NCBI GenBank assembly: GCA_017404545.1 | Contig: JAFRCC010000018.1 | Coordinates: 62,001 to 126,000 of the forward strand | Direction: 5' to 3' | DNA length: 64,000 nucleotides | Source: Clostridia bacterium | Lineage (GTDB): Bacteria > Bacillota > Clostridia > TANB77 > CAG-508 | Part shown: positions 18,318 to 27,497 of the stretch, piece by piece | Position numbering within the stretch: the first letter of the stretch is position 1 | Layout of the letters: each line of letters begins with the position of its first letter | Translations under genes and position numbers: made by a program | Notes under the pieces: model-generated | Told to the model about the DNA's origin: nothing | Seen by the model: the letters and a program-made list of their open reading frames with translations, nothing else | The model's database searches: none

Positions 18318-19082
18318 TTACAACCTTCTTTTTATCGCATTAAATACATAACAATTAAAACAATAAATTTTTTTTATATAGCTAATATCTTCTCTTTTGT
18401 ATAATTCCCACGATCTTTTTAATGCTTTAAATTTATTGGAAGATAAAGACAATTTATCTCCAACTCTATAATATGCTAGTACTTCATTTATTGCATAAGC
18501 TCTAATTCCTCTTTTTAGCACCTTCCACCATGTTGCAGTATCTTGTCCACGCTTTATATTTGGCATATAAATATCATTTTTTGTAAGATATTTCATATTG
18601 AACATAACTGTTGACGTAAATATAGCAGTATTTTTCAAAGCCTGTTTATAATTAATTGATTTTGGAACATGGGCTATATGGCTCGTTCCATCTGCTTTTA
18701 AATAAGCATAATCACTATAAATAAATATATAATCATATTTTTCTATAAAATTAACTTGCTTTTCCAGTTTATCTAATACCCAATAATCATCAGAATCTAT
18801 AAAGCAAATATAATCACCTGTTGAATGGTCGATTCCTTTATTTCTTGCTAATGCAGCGCCAATATTCTGTTGCAATTGTATTAATTTCAGTCTACTATCC
18901 TTAAACTGCTGAACCATTTCAATACTATTATCAGTACTTTTATCATCAACTACTATTAGCTCTATATTCTTATAAGTTTGATTTAATACACTAGTTACAC
19001 ACTCTTTTATGTGCTTTGAGCTATTGTGCATTGGAATTATTACACTTACTTTCTTTGTATTCATATTTCCTTGCTTATCCAT
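18318..19082 (-). CDS. Family 2 glycosyltransferase
   Basis: 254 residues. VSVIIPMHNSSKHIKECVTS, VVDDKSTDNS and FIDSDDYW give the GT-A nucleotide and metal sites. Start choice is uncertain between 19082 and Met7, which has an AAGGAAAT site. It would transfer one sugar of the repeat unit. It follows the polymerase gene by 7 bp. Confidence 0.87.
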   Translation of the reverse strand: MDKQGNMNTKKVSVIIPMHNSSKHIKECVTSVLNQTYKNIELIVVDDKSTDNSIEMVQQFKDSRLKLIQLQQNIGAALARNKGIDHSTGDYICFIDSDDYWVLDKLEKQVNFIEKYDYIFIYSDYAYLKADGTSHIAHVPKSINYKQALKNTAIFTSTVMFNMKYLTKNDIYMPNIKRGQDTATWWKVLKRGIRAYAINEVLAYYRVGDKLSLSSNKFKALKRSWELYKREDISYIKKIYCFNCYVFNAIKRRL

Positions 19083-19089
19083 TACTCTA

Positions 19090-20454
19090 TCAATCCTTTT
19101 TGTTTTCTAATTTGTTATTTTCATTAATTTGACTACTCATACATAGTCCCATTGCCATAAAAAACATTGGAGCAACTTCAATTACACTAATATTAAAAAA
19201 TGCCTGCGCTAGATATCCAATTATTGGTAGTATTAAATATATTTGTTTATTCTTAAAACCTTGTTTTATACCTCTAAAACTAATTACAGCATACATAAAT
19301 AAATAAACAATCAAGCAAAAGATTCCTTCTGTAATAAGTATTTGCAAATATTCATTATGTGTCTTATCATAGAACATATTTCTTCCGGGAGAATATAATG
19401 GCTCATCACCAAAAGCATAACAAAAATTATCTATTCCCACTCCATGAAGTAAATTTTGTGGAAGAATTTTTAATGTGTTTCTCCAGATATATAATCTTCT
19501 GGTTCCATATTCATCTTTTGCATTACCTTTGGTTATTTCTACTGTTTCGTTTCCAGTTCTTGTTAAATCTTTAAATAAACTTGTTTTTCCTTGCATATGT
19601 ACTACTATAAAAATACTTAACAATGCCACAATCAAAATTGCAAATCTTTTATATTTTTTATACTTTATAATATAAGCTAAACTAAATAATACTACAAAAA
19701 ACAGTCCCACCAATACGCTAAGTGTATTACTAATCAATAATCCATACATAAAAAACATACTTAAAGCAATATATACAATAGATGACTTTTTATTCTTTTC
19801 ATCCAAAAACAAACCAATAGTGTACGATAAACATAAAAGCATATATGTTCCTAAAAAGTTTGGATTAATTAAAAATCCTCTTGCCCAAGTATAAACCAAA
19901 ATCACCGTACTTTCTGGAGCCCCAGATGGATGTGTAACTTTTATAACATTAGGCTCACCAAATGCCTCAAAAATCGCATATATACAATTTATTATTCCAA
20001 CAATAAATATAAAGAAAATTATTGTTTTTTTGTATCTACCTTTTACAAAACTGCATAAGAACATAAGTGAAAAATAATATATTATTGATATTAAACCTTC
20101 GTTACGAAATTGCTCTCCAAACAGAGCAATTTCAGGTTTTATTGCAAAAATTGTGGAAATCACAGCAAATACAATAGCTAGCAACATAAATACATAAACA
20201 ATATTTTTTTTCAAATAGCCTTTTTTACAAATTACAATTCCAATTATTATATTTACTATTAACAACGGAATAAATCCCTCTGCAAACATTAAATGTGAAA
20301 TTATGTATTTTGTACTCAAATAACTTCCAACTAAAATATAAAATATATTAAACATTATCCAAAAAGTTAATTTTTCCATCTTCTTATTATTTATAAAAGA
20401 TTTGATGGAAAATTTCTTTGTTTTTTTATTTTGCTTAACTAACTGCGTATTCAT
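19090..20454 (-). CDS. O-antigen ligase/polymerase family (Wzy-like) membrane protein
   Basis: 454 residues with about 11-12 membrane helices. The large loop contains RRLYIWRNTLKILPQNLLHG and THNEYLQILITEG, the typical Wzy_C/O-antigen ligase region (His in THNEYLQ). It would polymerise lipid-linked repeat units outside the membrane. It is the first gene of the polysaccharide block and starts 28 bp after the sortase gene, so the surface-protein and polysaccharide genes may share transcripts. Confidence 0.85.
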   Translation of the reverse strand: MNTQLVKQNKKTKKFSIKSFINNKKMEKLTFWIMFNIFYILVGSYLSTKYIISHLMFAEGFIPLLIVNIIIGIVICKKGYLKKNIVYVFMLLAIVFAVISTIFAIKPEIALFGEQFRNEGLISIIYYFSLMFLCSFVKGRYKKTIIFFIFIVGIINCIYAIFEAFGEPNVIKVTHPSGAPESTVILVYTWARGFLINPNFLGTYMLLCLSYTIGLFLDEKNKKSSIVYIALSMFFMYGLLISNTLSVLVGLFFVVLFSLAYIIKYKKYKRFAILIVALLSIFIVVHMQGKTSLFKDLTRTGNETVEITKGNAKDEYGTRRLYIWRNTLKILPQNLLHGVGIDNFCYAFGDEPLYSPGRNMFYDKTHNEYLQILITEGIFCLIVYLFMYAVISFRGIKQGFKNKQIYLILPIIGYLAQAFFNISVIEVAPMFFMAMGLCMSSQINENNKLENKKD

Positions 20455-20482
20455 ACTGACTTCAACTCCTACTTATGTATTT

Positions 20483-21737
20483 TTATTTACTATGTTTTCC
20501 CTTTTTTAAGTACTTGTTTGAACCAAAAATTCTTGTACTTTTTTTAGTATTTTTTTCTTCGTTAACTTTGTTAATACTGCTATTTTTTTCATTACTTGTT
20601 AATTTATTTGCTCTTTCTAGTTCCTCTATTCTTCTTTGATTTCTTTGCTCTATATCAAAGTGTTCCCTCTTTCTATCCTTATTCTTCTTACCTTTTTTAT
20701 TTTTTGCTTTTAACTTCTTTATAATTAAAACTATATAAATAATAACTGTAATAAAAATTAGAATATGTATTATCAATCTTCTAAGATTATTAATTTGTTG
20801 TTCCCAATAAAATTTTAATTTTTCGATTTTTTCACTTTCTTTATCATTCTTTTTAGTTTTGTATTCTTCCTTTGATAATTCATCTTGTATCTTCTTACTT
20901 TCTAATTCTTTTTGTCTTTCAAATTCCTCTTTTTCTTTAATCTTTTCATCTCTATCTATATCACTATTGTTTTCTTCATTTATGTTAGCTGTAGTTTCTA
21001 TTTTTTCAAGTTTGCAAAATAATACTGCTCTTTCAGGAGTTCCAACCCCATTACAAGTTGTTAGCATAATAAACTTATCATTTGCTGTTATCTCTATATC
21101 ATTTTTGAATATTGAACTATTTTCAAAACTTTTAATTAATTCTTCATTTTTTTCATTTTTATATTGGGTAATCCTATATGCTATATCTTTATTTGAATCT
21201 AAAACATTAACTGTATATATTTTTATGTTATAAATTCCACTATCTGTATATAATTTTCCAGTTTTATGATTATTAAAAAAATCTTCATTTTTAAATTCCT
21301 TAATATCAGAAAACATTAGCTTTTCAGCCATATTATGTCCATAAATTGCTGTAAAATCATCATTAAATAATCTGTCATTTTTCCAGTCTATAAATAAACT
21401 TCCGACCAGGAGAATAATTTTTTTTGTAGTCTTTATCTAAGTACTCAAAACTTGTATGTGGAAATAAAACTGGATAATCTATATTTGTACCATCTATTCT
21501 TATCCAACCACAAATATCTTCATTAACATTATTTTGTAAATCAGTAAGATTAAACTTATCTACTTCTTCATCTACATAATTTTCAGGCTTGTACTTTAGT
21601 ATATCTTCTGAAAGTCTTGCATCATTATAAACTTCGCCAACGTCATATAACGCATATCCAGAAAATGCAATAACAATAATAAAAAACACAATTACGATAA
21701 AATTCAGAAATTTGTCTATAAGTTTCAGTATTCGCAT
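20483..21737 (-). CDS. srtB: Class B-like sortase with long C-terminal tail, needs +1 shift at CGG
   Basis: The start is ATG at 21737 after AAAGGTG. The N-terminus gives a membrane anchor and CGWIRIDGTNIDYPVLFPHT, then YLDKDYKKNYSPG. In-frame CGG (21404) follows and frame zero stops eight codons later. Skipping C gives GSLFIDWKND and YGHNM (His134), LTTCNG (Cys228) and Arg236: the complete sortase triad. After the catalytic domain come a charged coiled coil (about 245-320), a second membrane segment (about 321-340) and a basic tail (417 residues in total). It should anchor the surface proteins encoded upstream. The long tail is unusual for SrtB. Confidence 0.92.
21402..21404 (-). other. In-frame CGG, +1 shift site 6 (sortase B)
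   Basis: Codon 112: GGT CGG AAG in frame zero, GGT (C) GGA AGT after the shift, restoring the conserved GS-L-F-I-D strand of class B sortases upstream of the catalytic His. Confidence 0.9.
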
Positions 21738-21759
21738 CTTCTTCACCTTTCCTTTGTAT

Positions 21760-22368
21760 TTATATGTCCTTTGTTTGTAATAAACTTATTACCTTTCCAT
21801 CTATAATGTCCATATCAATAGCTCCAAAAATTCTTGAATCTTCTGTTTCTACTCTATAATCCCCTACTACAAAAACTTGATTATTACCTACTTTGTATGG
21901 ATAAGTTATATTAGATCCTTCTGGAATAATATTTTCAAAATATGTTTGATGTTGTTCATTACCATCGCTTGTAATAAATTCCCCATCCATATTTAATGAA
22001 ACTGTTTGATTTTGTGTAGCAACAATCCTTAAAACATATCTTTTACCATCTTTTTGAAATGTTACAACATCTCCTACATGATAATCTTTATCTAATCTAT
22101 AATACAGTACTAAAGAGCCTGGCTCTATACTCGGTTTCATTGCTAAATTTTTCATTCTTGTTAATCCAAATAAATAAAAAAATGTGATATAAAAAAGCAG
22201 AACTATAAATAAAAATTTTATAATTAGAAATCTAATATTTTTCATTAATTGTTTTCTTTTCTTGTTATTAGGTTTATTGCTTTCTTTTTTTGAATCTCGT
22301 TTACTATCACTTTTTATTTTTTCTTGTTTGTTTTCTTGATTTTTATCATTTGATATGTTCTCTTCCAT
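21760..22368 (-). CDS. SipA-like signal peptidase homologue lacking catalytic residues
   Basis: 202 residues: a Lys-rich cytoplasmic N-terminus, one membrane helix (about 48-67) and the S26 signal peptidase fold. The catalytic serine box, normally S-M-x-P, reads A76-M77-K78-P79. The catalytic Lys box, normally Y-x-K-R-V, reads YVLRIV (Leu113). Both members of the Ser/Lys dyad are therefore absent. Family knowledge: streptococcal pilus loci encode an inactive SipA of this kind that is needed for pilus assembly. The position between the sortase and the sortase substrates supports such a chaperone role. The ribosome site is AAGGGGGAAC. Confidence 0.82.
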   Translation of the reverse strand: MEENISNDKNQENKQEKIKSDSKRDSKKESNKPNNKKRKQLMKNIRFLIIKFLFIVLLFYITFFYLFGLTRMKNLAMKPSIEPGSLVLYYRLDKDYHVGDVVTFQKDGKRYVLRIVATQNQTVSLNMDGEFITSDGNEQHQTYFENIIPEGSNITYPYKVGNNQVFVVGDYRVETEDSRIFGAIDMDIIDGKVISLLQTKDI

Positions 22369-22439
22369 AGTTCCCCCTTATTTTATTATGGTAAAATCAT
22401 ACTTCCTAAGGTTATAACTTTACTATAATAAAATTTATG

Positions 22440-22474
22440 AAATGAACCCAAAAAATGAGTTTTTGAGTTCATTT
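22440..22474. terminator. Terminator after NPKTG surface protein gene
   Basis: AAATGAACCCAAAAA and TTTTTGAGTTCATTT pair around a 5-nt loop just past the stop at 22485. Confidence 0.7.
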
Positions 22475-22484
22475 CTTGTTAATT

Positions 22485-24248
22485 TTATTCATTATTATCT
22501 TCATCGTCATCATCGTTTTTATATGATGTTTTCTTAATTACAATAACTCCTACTGTTGCTATAACTAATATTATTACAAATGGTACAACAGTATAAAATA
22601 TTCCTGTTTTTGGATTACTTCCTGTTAAGTTTCTAATTATTACTTTGTTGTCATCTGGATTTGGTTTTGTAATTCGTATCTCCCCTTCGGTGTCAATTTC
22701 ATATTTTTCTTTGTACTGTTTTCCTGATGATAATACAGCCTTATATTTTGTTCCTACAGGTATTTCATATTCATCTTGCTTTGATATTCCTAAATTTTCT
22801 GGCATTGTAATTGATGCTATTTTGCATATACTTGCAATCGGACTAATGTACTTTCTTCCAATAATAACTGTTCCATCATCTGCTATTTTATATGTTTGAG
22901 GTATAATTCCATTTTCATCTCTTACAACATAATGATTTCCTATTTTTACAGAAGATGATTCTGTCTGGCTATTTATAGATTCATCTAAGGCATTTCCATC
23001 TAAAACTGTATATTTTTCATTTTCGTAGCTATCTATATATAGATCTACATACACCTTTTCCCAAAAACTATTTTTCTCTTTTATCTTTTCTATTGTTATA
23101 CTCGTATTAGGATTTTTAATGTTGATATTTATTGTATCAACCTTTTCTCCATTTTTTAGTATAGATTTTATTTGTATTAAAGAATATGTTTTTCCTGTTA
23201 TATAACCTTCCTCTGTTGTTATCCCTCTTAAAGTAACAATTACTTGATATAATTCTTCATTACTATTTTCAGGATATATTCCAAATACATAATCTCCAAG
23301 TTTACTGAAATATGAATTAGAAAAGTCTAAATTTCCAGTTTTTGTATATATGTGTGTATCTACATTTAAGTTACCATCATTGTTTATTGTTATACTTTCT
23401 GGGAAGCCATTGCATTCACTATTTTCAGGTTTTTCTACAAGTTTTACAACATAGTTTTGTTTTAGCATTTCTTCACAATATTCGCTATTGTTATATGGTG
23501 CATTTAGTAGATTTATTTTTATAGGTAAATTGCTATAATCATTGTCTTTTACTGATAAATTCCAATTATCATACTCTTTTATGTGTGATTTACTAGATAT
23601 ATCCTCAATACTATCTTCTGCCGTACTTGGCTGATAATTTTCATCTTCTGTCATCCCACTATTTCCTGTGTTAGTTTCTATTTCAACTTTAGTAGTGTAA
23701 TCTCCATCTTCATCTTGGGTATATCTTGTTATATTGTTGTTAGATGATGATTGATTCACATTACTAGATACTGAGTTAGAAACATTGTTACCACCATTTT
23801 CAATATTATTACTACTTAACGCTTGATTTGTAGTATTATTTGATGATTGTGTATACTGTGAATTATTGTTTTGTGATAAATTATTTTTAACTGATTCAAT
23901 ATCGCTTAAATTATTTTTATCTTGATTTATTTCATTTAAGTTATTGTTGTTTACACTTCCATTGCTTTTATTTTCTATTTCATCAGAACTATTATCGCCA
24001 CTTACTTTCATATTTTTATTATTTTCAGTATTGTATTTTGTTGTATCATTATCAGCTGTTTTATTTTCGTTATTATCATCTTTTTTTATATTAGTTTTAC
24101 TAGTGTCATTTGTATAGTTTCCAGTAGTTGTTTCTTGTTTTGTATTAAATTGCTTAATGCAAATTACACTAATTAATATTAGAGCACATAAAGCTAATAA
24201 AGTAATAACAGATATTATTAACTTTTTGTTAGGCTTTTTGTTCTCCAT
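22485..24248 (-). CDS. Sortase-anchored surface protein with NPKTG motif
   Basis: 587 residues. A signal peptide or anchor (9-29) is followed by about 190 residues of Asn/Ser/Thr/Asp-rich low complexity, then a folded region of about 330 residues with repeated beta-like segments. The C-terminus has NPKTG (545-549), a hydrophobic helix, KK and an acidic tail. NPKTG resembles the NP(Q/K)T-type signals used by class B sortases. It could be a base or tip protein of the surface fibre made from the three paralogues upstream. It is separated from them by only 14 bp. Confidence 0.82.
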   Translation of the reverse strand: MENKKPNKKLIISVITLLALCALILISVICIKQFNTKQETTTGNYTNDTSKTNIKKDDNNENKTADNDTTKYNTENNKNMKVSGDNSSDEIENKSNGSVNNNNLNEINQDKNNLSDIESVKNNLSQNNNSQYTQSSNNTTNQALSSNNIENGGNNVSNSVSSNVNQSSSNNNITRYTQDEDGDYTTKVEIETNTGNSGMTEDENYQPSTAEDSIEDISSKSHIKEYDNWNLSVKDNDYSNLPIKINLLNAPYNNSEYCEEMLKQNYVVKLVEKPENSECNGFPESITINNDGNLNVDTHIYTKTGNLDFSNSYFSKLGDYVFGIYPENSNEELYQVIVTLRGITTEEGYITGKTYSLIQIKSILKNGEKVDTININIKNPNTSITIEKIKEKNSFWEKVYVDLYIDSYENEKYTVLDGNALDESINSQTESSSVKIGNHYVVRDENGIIPQTYKIADDGTVIIGRKYISPIASICKIASITMPENLGISKQDEYEIPVGTKYKAVLSSGKQYKEKYEIDTEGEIRITKPNPDDNKVIIRNLTGSNPKTGIFYTVVPFVIILVIATVGVIVIKKTSYKNDDDDEDNNE

Positions 24249-24262
24249 AAACTTCGCTCCTT

Positions 24263-25399
24263 TTATTCTTTAATTGAGTTTTTCTTTAATAATACTATTC
24301 CTGCTATTGCAACTATTCCTGCTATTGCAAATGGAAGTATATTATATATAATTCCAGTCGGTGCTGTATCATTATTTTCATAAGATCCAGTAATATGGCA
24401 TATATATGTATTGTCTTCACCATCAACTTGCGTAATAGCACTCTTTGATATATCATCAACATCTACTTTTTCTGAGTTACACATTCCACTTTCTTCACTA
24501 GCATGTGGTCCCCAATAATAACAAAGATAGCTAAAATTAGAAGTAGAAATATCTAATAGTCCTTGATATGAAATATTATCAAATTGTTCTGACGCTCTAC
24601 CTATAGAGGATTCAGATAAATGATACAAATCAATTTGAGCATAACCACCATGATATAATGATTGTGAAAATTCACCACTAGCTCCAAAATATCCTGCTTC
24701 TACTTTGTTTCCACTTGCCTCTAAACTTACATCAAGTATGAATTTTGGAACATTAATTGTACCTTGACTTTTTTCTGTTACCTTTTCATTGTCAACCAAT
24801 GTTTCTAAACTATAGTTATAAATTAAAGTTCTGCTATCAGTTACTTCTGCACTATCATATATGCTTGAAATATATAGTGTATATCCGTTTTGCGGATTGT
24901 ATCCACTCATTGAATTCTGTCTTATCGTCTGTCCTATTCCTGAACTAGTATCAAAAGAAAATGCCAATCTATCGGTGCTTGGTAATGTCATTGTCCCTTC
25001 AGAAAGATGACTAGAATACATATTTATACAGTACTCTTCAACTAAATAAACTGTATCACCATCGTTAAAATTACCAAATCCAAACAAGTTAACTGGATTA
25101 CTACTCTCATCTATCTGGTAATAAGTTCCACTTCGAGGATCACCTGTTGCAGCATCTGTTAAATAAACATTTTTTGAATACCAATCATTTTCTCCAGACC
25201 CGCCCCAATTATCGTTTTTTATAAATACTAAATCATTACAATTGTTCCAATTTTCTATAGTAGTTCTTATATAAATATATCCACTATCTGGATTTACACC
25301 ACCATATGGTCCACGTTCAGCTTTAACTTCTCCTGTACTAAAAAACATTAATATTGCAAATATTGCAAATGTAAGTATAAATAAATATTTTTTCTTCAT
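24263..25399 (-). CDS. Paralogous anchored surface protein A
   Basis: 378 residues. The signal peptide ends near VKA27. The conserved N-terminal module reads NDLVFIKNDNWGGSG then NDWYSKNVYLT. A middle region has SSGIGQTIRQNSM and a YSLETL...KSQGTINVPKF segment. The C-terminus is TAPTG (345-349), a Gly/Ala/Ile-rich helix and KKN. It shares all these modules with the genes at 25942 and 27498. TAPTG plus helix plus Lys looks like a non-standard sorting signal. It is probably a major or minor fibre subunit; no known family was recognised. The ribosome site AAAGGAG and a leader peptide at 25457-25498 precede it. Confidence 0.78.
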   Translation of the reverse strand: MKKKYLFILTFAIFAILMFFSTGEVKAERGPYGGVNPDSGYIYIRTTIENWNNCNDLVFIKNDNWGGSGENDWYSKNVYLTDAATGDPRSGTYYQIDESSNPVNLFGFGNFNDGDTVYLVEEYCINMYSSHLSEGTMTLPSTDRLAFSFDTSSGIGQTIRQNSMSGYNPQNGYTLYISSIYDSAEVTDSRTLIYNYSLETLVDNEKVTEKSQGTINVPKFILDVSLEASGNKVEAGYFGASGEFSQSLYHGGYAQIDLYHLSESSIGRASEQFDNISYQGLLDISTSNFSYLCYYWGPHASEESGMCNSEKVDVDDISKSAITQVDGEDNTYICHITGSYENNDTAPTGIIYNILPFAIAGIVAIAGIVLLKKNSIKE

Positions 25400-25456
25400 A
25401 TGTTTTTTCTCCTTTATTTTTTCATTTTACTTTTGGGTTAAATTATTTTATAAACA

Positions 25457-25498
25457 TTAACTACTATCGAAATTTTCTTCTATGTGCTCTATTCTCAT
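25457..25498 (-). CDS. 13-residue leader peptide MRIEHIEENFDSS, copy A
   Basis: ATG with GAGGTG 9 nt upstream, 13 codons, TAA. It ends about 57 bp before the start of surface gene A. The two other copies, upstream of genes B and C, differ by synonymous or conservative changes, which suggests it is translated. A conserved in-frame TGA precedes the ATG in all three. Upstream, 25499-25941 holds a conserved leader of about 100 bp, two dyads and a terminator-like hairpin, with no other gene. Confidence 0.65.
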   Translation of the reverse strand: MRIEHIEENFDSS

Positions 25499-25600
25499 CT
25501 CTATTCACACCTCATTTCTTTAGTATCTTTATATTTGTAACTCTTGTCCTCGTATGCTCTTAAATATTGTAATTTCAGCTGTTACATCTTCAATAATCAA

Positions 25601-25628
25601 TTTCTTTAAGTAGTTAACTTAAAGATTT
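25601..25628. repeat. Dyad site A1 (CTTTAAGT-N5-ACTTAAAG)
   Basis: Perfect 8-bp arms about 100 bp upstream of leader peptide A. A related copy (24 of 28 positions) lies at 25781-25808. It could be an operator or a recombination site. Confidence 0.5.
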
Positions 25629-25668
25629 GATATACACATTTATTTAAACATTAAATCAAATTTTTTTA

Positions 25669-25756
25669 AATACTTTTGGAATATAAAGTCGAAAAAAACT
25701 ATTAGCAAATTTTATAAGAATTTATAAATTTTAACAGCTTTAATCACTCTATTTAC
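25669..25756 (-). terminator. Inter-paralogue hairpin segment, copy A (terminator orientation)
   Basis: About 88 bp shared with 28900-28990 in the same orientation and with 27405-27495 in the opposite orientation. On the minus strand CTGTTAAAATTTATAA folds back on TTATAAAATTTGCTAATAG and is followed by seven T, so in this orientation it can terminate transcripts coming from surface gene B. Confidence 0.6.
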
Positions 25757-25780
25757 TTAGTCCAATGGTATCTAAAATAA

Positions 25781-25810
25781 TTTCCTTAAGTAAGTAACTT
25801 GAAGATTTTT
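25781..25810. repeat. Dyad site A2
   Basis: A degenerate version of the dyad at 25601-25628, bracketing the hairpin segment on its other side. Confidence 0.45.
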
Positions 25811-25941
25811 TATTATACTTACACTATTATTTATGGTTTTAATTTCATAATTTTTTACTCTTAAATTTTCATTTGTTAAATTAATAAAATATCACATAAC
25901 AATATTATGCTAAATTTTATCAATCTTAAAATAATATTTTT

Positions 25942-27159
25942 TTATTCTTTAATTGAATTTTTCTTTAATAATACTATTCCTGCTATTGCAGCTATCCCTG
26001 CTATTGTAAATGGAAGTATGTTGTAGAATATACCATTTGGTGCTGTTTGGTTATTTTCATACGTTCCTGAAATTGTACGTACATATGTATTAGGTAAAGT
26101 ACTATCAGCTACCAAAGAGCTAAGTGAAAAATCACTTCTATCCAAGTAACCTATCCAACTCTCATTATCATAAAAATCCCAAATATCACCATTTGCATTG
26201 TAGAAAATATAAAAATCATTTATCGTTCTATTACTTATACCTTGAAAATTCATATTTTCATTTGTCTCACTATCATAACTATCTAATATATATCCAGTTG
26301 CTCTACCTACAGAAGATGTTATACCTAAATCAGAATCGTCGCAAAATACTTCCCCCCAATTACTCCAATCACCATCAGAAGGGAAGGCACGTCCTACAGC
26401 AAACTTTCCTGCTTCCATCACATTTCCTCGTGCTGTTAAATCTACCTTTATTGCATAAACAGGCAAATTTATTGTTCCTTGACTTTTTTCTAGAGTTTTT
26501 GTTTCAGAATTTTCTAAATTAAAATACACAATTGTTCCTCTATCATTTGCTGTAACATCATCTGTATCATATAATGCTTTGATGTATACAGTATAACTAT
26601 TTTGAGGATTATATTCATTCATAGATGTTTCTTTTATTGTCTGTGCTATTCCTGAACTATAATCAAAACTAAAATCTAATCTATCTCTACATGGCAAAGC
26701 ATTATTGGTATTCCACTCTCCAATTGTATATGATAAGTTACCTGATGATGTATTTATATGATATTTTTCAACTAAATATACAGTTTCATTTTCATCAAAA
26801 GATGTACTGAAATGACCACTATCTAATGATACTTTATTATTTTCATCAAAATAACTTTCTTCTATTTCAATGCATTCTGTCCTCCAATCCGAATCCTGTG
26901 CAATTTCCTCTGGATCTCCTGATGCAGAATTTGTTAGCCATACAGTTTTTGTGTACCAATCATTTGTACCGCTTCCACCCCAATCATCATACTTAGTAAA
27001 AACTAAATCTTTATAATGATAATTCCATCTTTCTATTGTAGTTCTAACATACAAATCTGTGTTTTGGTAAGTTGTTGCAGCCTTAACTTCTCCTGTACTT
27101 AATAGCATTAATATTACAAATATTGCAAATGTAAGTATAAATAAATATTTTTTCTTCAT
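25942..27159 (-). CDS. Paralogous anchored surface protein B
   Basis: 405 residues, the same architecture as protein A: signal peptide ending VKA, the WGGSGTNDWYTKTVWLT module, SSGIAQTIKETSM, KSQGTINLPVYAIKVDLTA, and C-terminal TAPNG with an Ile/Ala/Gly helix and KKN. Middle regions diverge strongly from A and C while termini and signal regions are nearly identical. That pattern fits gene duplication with diversifying selection or recombination. Leader peptide copy B precedes it. Confidence 0.78.
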   Translation of the reverse strand: MKKKYLFILTFAIFVILMLLSTGEVKAATTYQNTDLYVRTTIERWNYHYKDLVFTKYDDWGGSGTNDWYTKTVWLTNSASGDPEEIAQDSDWRTECIEIEESYFDENNKVSLDSGHFSTSFDENETVYLVEKYHINTSSGNLSYTIGEWNTNNALPCRDRLDFSFDYSSGIAQTIKETSMNEYNPQNSYTVYIKALYDTDDVTANDRGTIVYFNLENSETKTLEKSQGTINLPVYAIKVDLTARGNVMEAGKFAVGRAFPSDGDWSNWGEVFCDDSDLGITSSVGRATGYILDSYDSETNENMNFQGISNRTINDFYIFYNANGDIWDFYDNESWIGYLDRSDFSLSSLVADSTLPNTYVRTISGTYENNQTAPNGIFYNILPFTIAGIAAIAGIVLLKKNSIKE

Positions 27160-27212
27160 ATGTTTTTCTCCTTTATTTTTTCATTTACTTTTTGGTTATA
27201 TTTTTTAAAATT

Positions 27213-27254
27213 TTAACTACTGTCGAAATTTTCTTCTATGCGCTCTATCCTCAT
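27213..27254 (-). CDS. 13-residue leader peptide MRIERIEENFDSS, copy B
   Basis: Same arrangement as copy A with GGGGTG 9 nt upstream. Changes against copy A are AGA/AGG and GAT/GAC (silent) and His/Arg. The intergenic region 27160-27497 also holds a dyad at about 27358-27380 and the inverted hairpin segment. Confidence 0.65.
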   Translation of the reverse strand: MRIERIEENFDSS

Positions 27255-27404
27255 ATCTATTCACACCCCATTTTTTTGTATATTAATGTTTGTAACTTTT
27301 GTCCTTATACGCTTTTAAATATTGTAATTTCAACAGTTACATCTTCCATAATCAATTTCTTTAAGTATCTAACTTAAGGAAATTTTTTAATATACAATTA
27401 ATGT

Positions 27405-27495
27405 TGATAAATAGAGTGATTGAGCCTGTTAGAATTTATGAAATTTTCATAAACTTTTCTAACAGTTTTTTTCGACTTTATATTCCAAAAGTATT
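27405..27495 (+). terminator. Inter-paralogue hairpin segment, copy B, inverted
   Basis: The reverse complement of this stretch matches 25669-25756 and 28900-28990, including TGGAATATAAAGTCGAAA and AATCACTCT. Here CTGTTAGAA and TTCTAACAG plus seven T read as a terminator on the plus strand, facing the 3' end of surface gene C. One dyad (about 27358-27380) remains; the expected second one is missing, since the copy runs straight into the stop region of gene C. Confidence 0.6.
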
Positions 27496-27497
27496 TT

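Noticed and set aside
20859..21233. 124-codon plus-strand frame inside the sortase gene
   Set aside because: Antisense shadow of the Lys/Glu-rich coiled-coil region; Phe/Ser-rich and without a plausible start.
11109..21737. Island genes simply decaying as pseudogenes
   Set aside because: All breaks are the same single-base type at the same codon, downstream frames are long and conserved, and two further cases (asd, dpaB) lie in core genes outside the island.
25669..25756. Inter-paralogue segments as insertion sequences or MITEs
   Set aside because: No transposase-type terminal repeats or target duplications are visible; the flanking dyads and position between paralogues fit duplication of the whole gene unit better.
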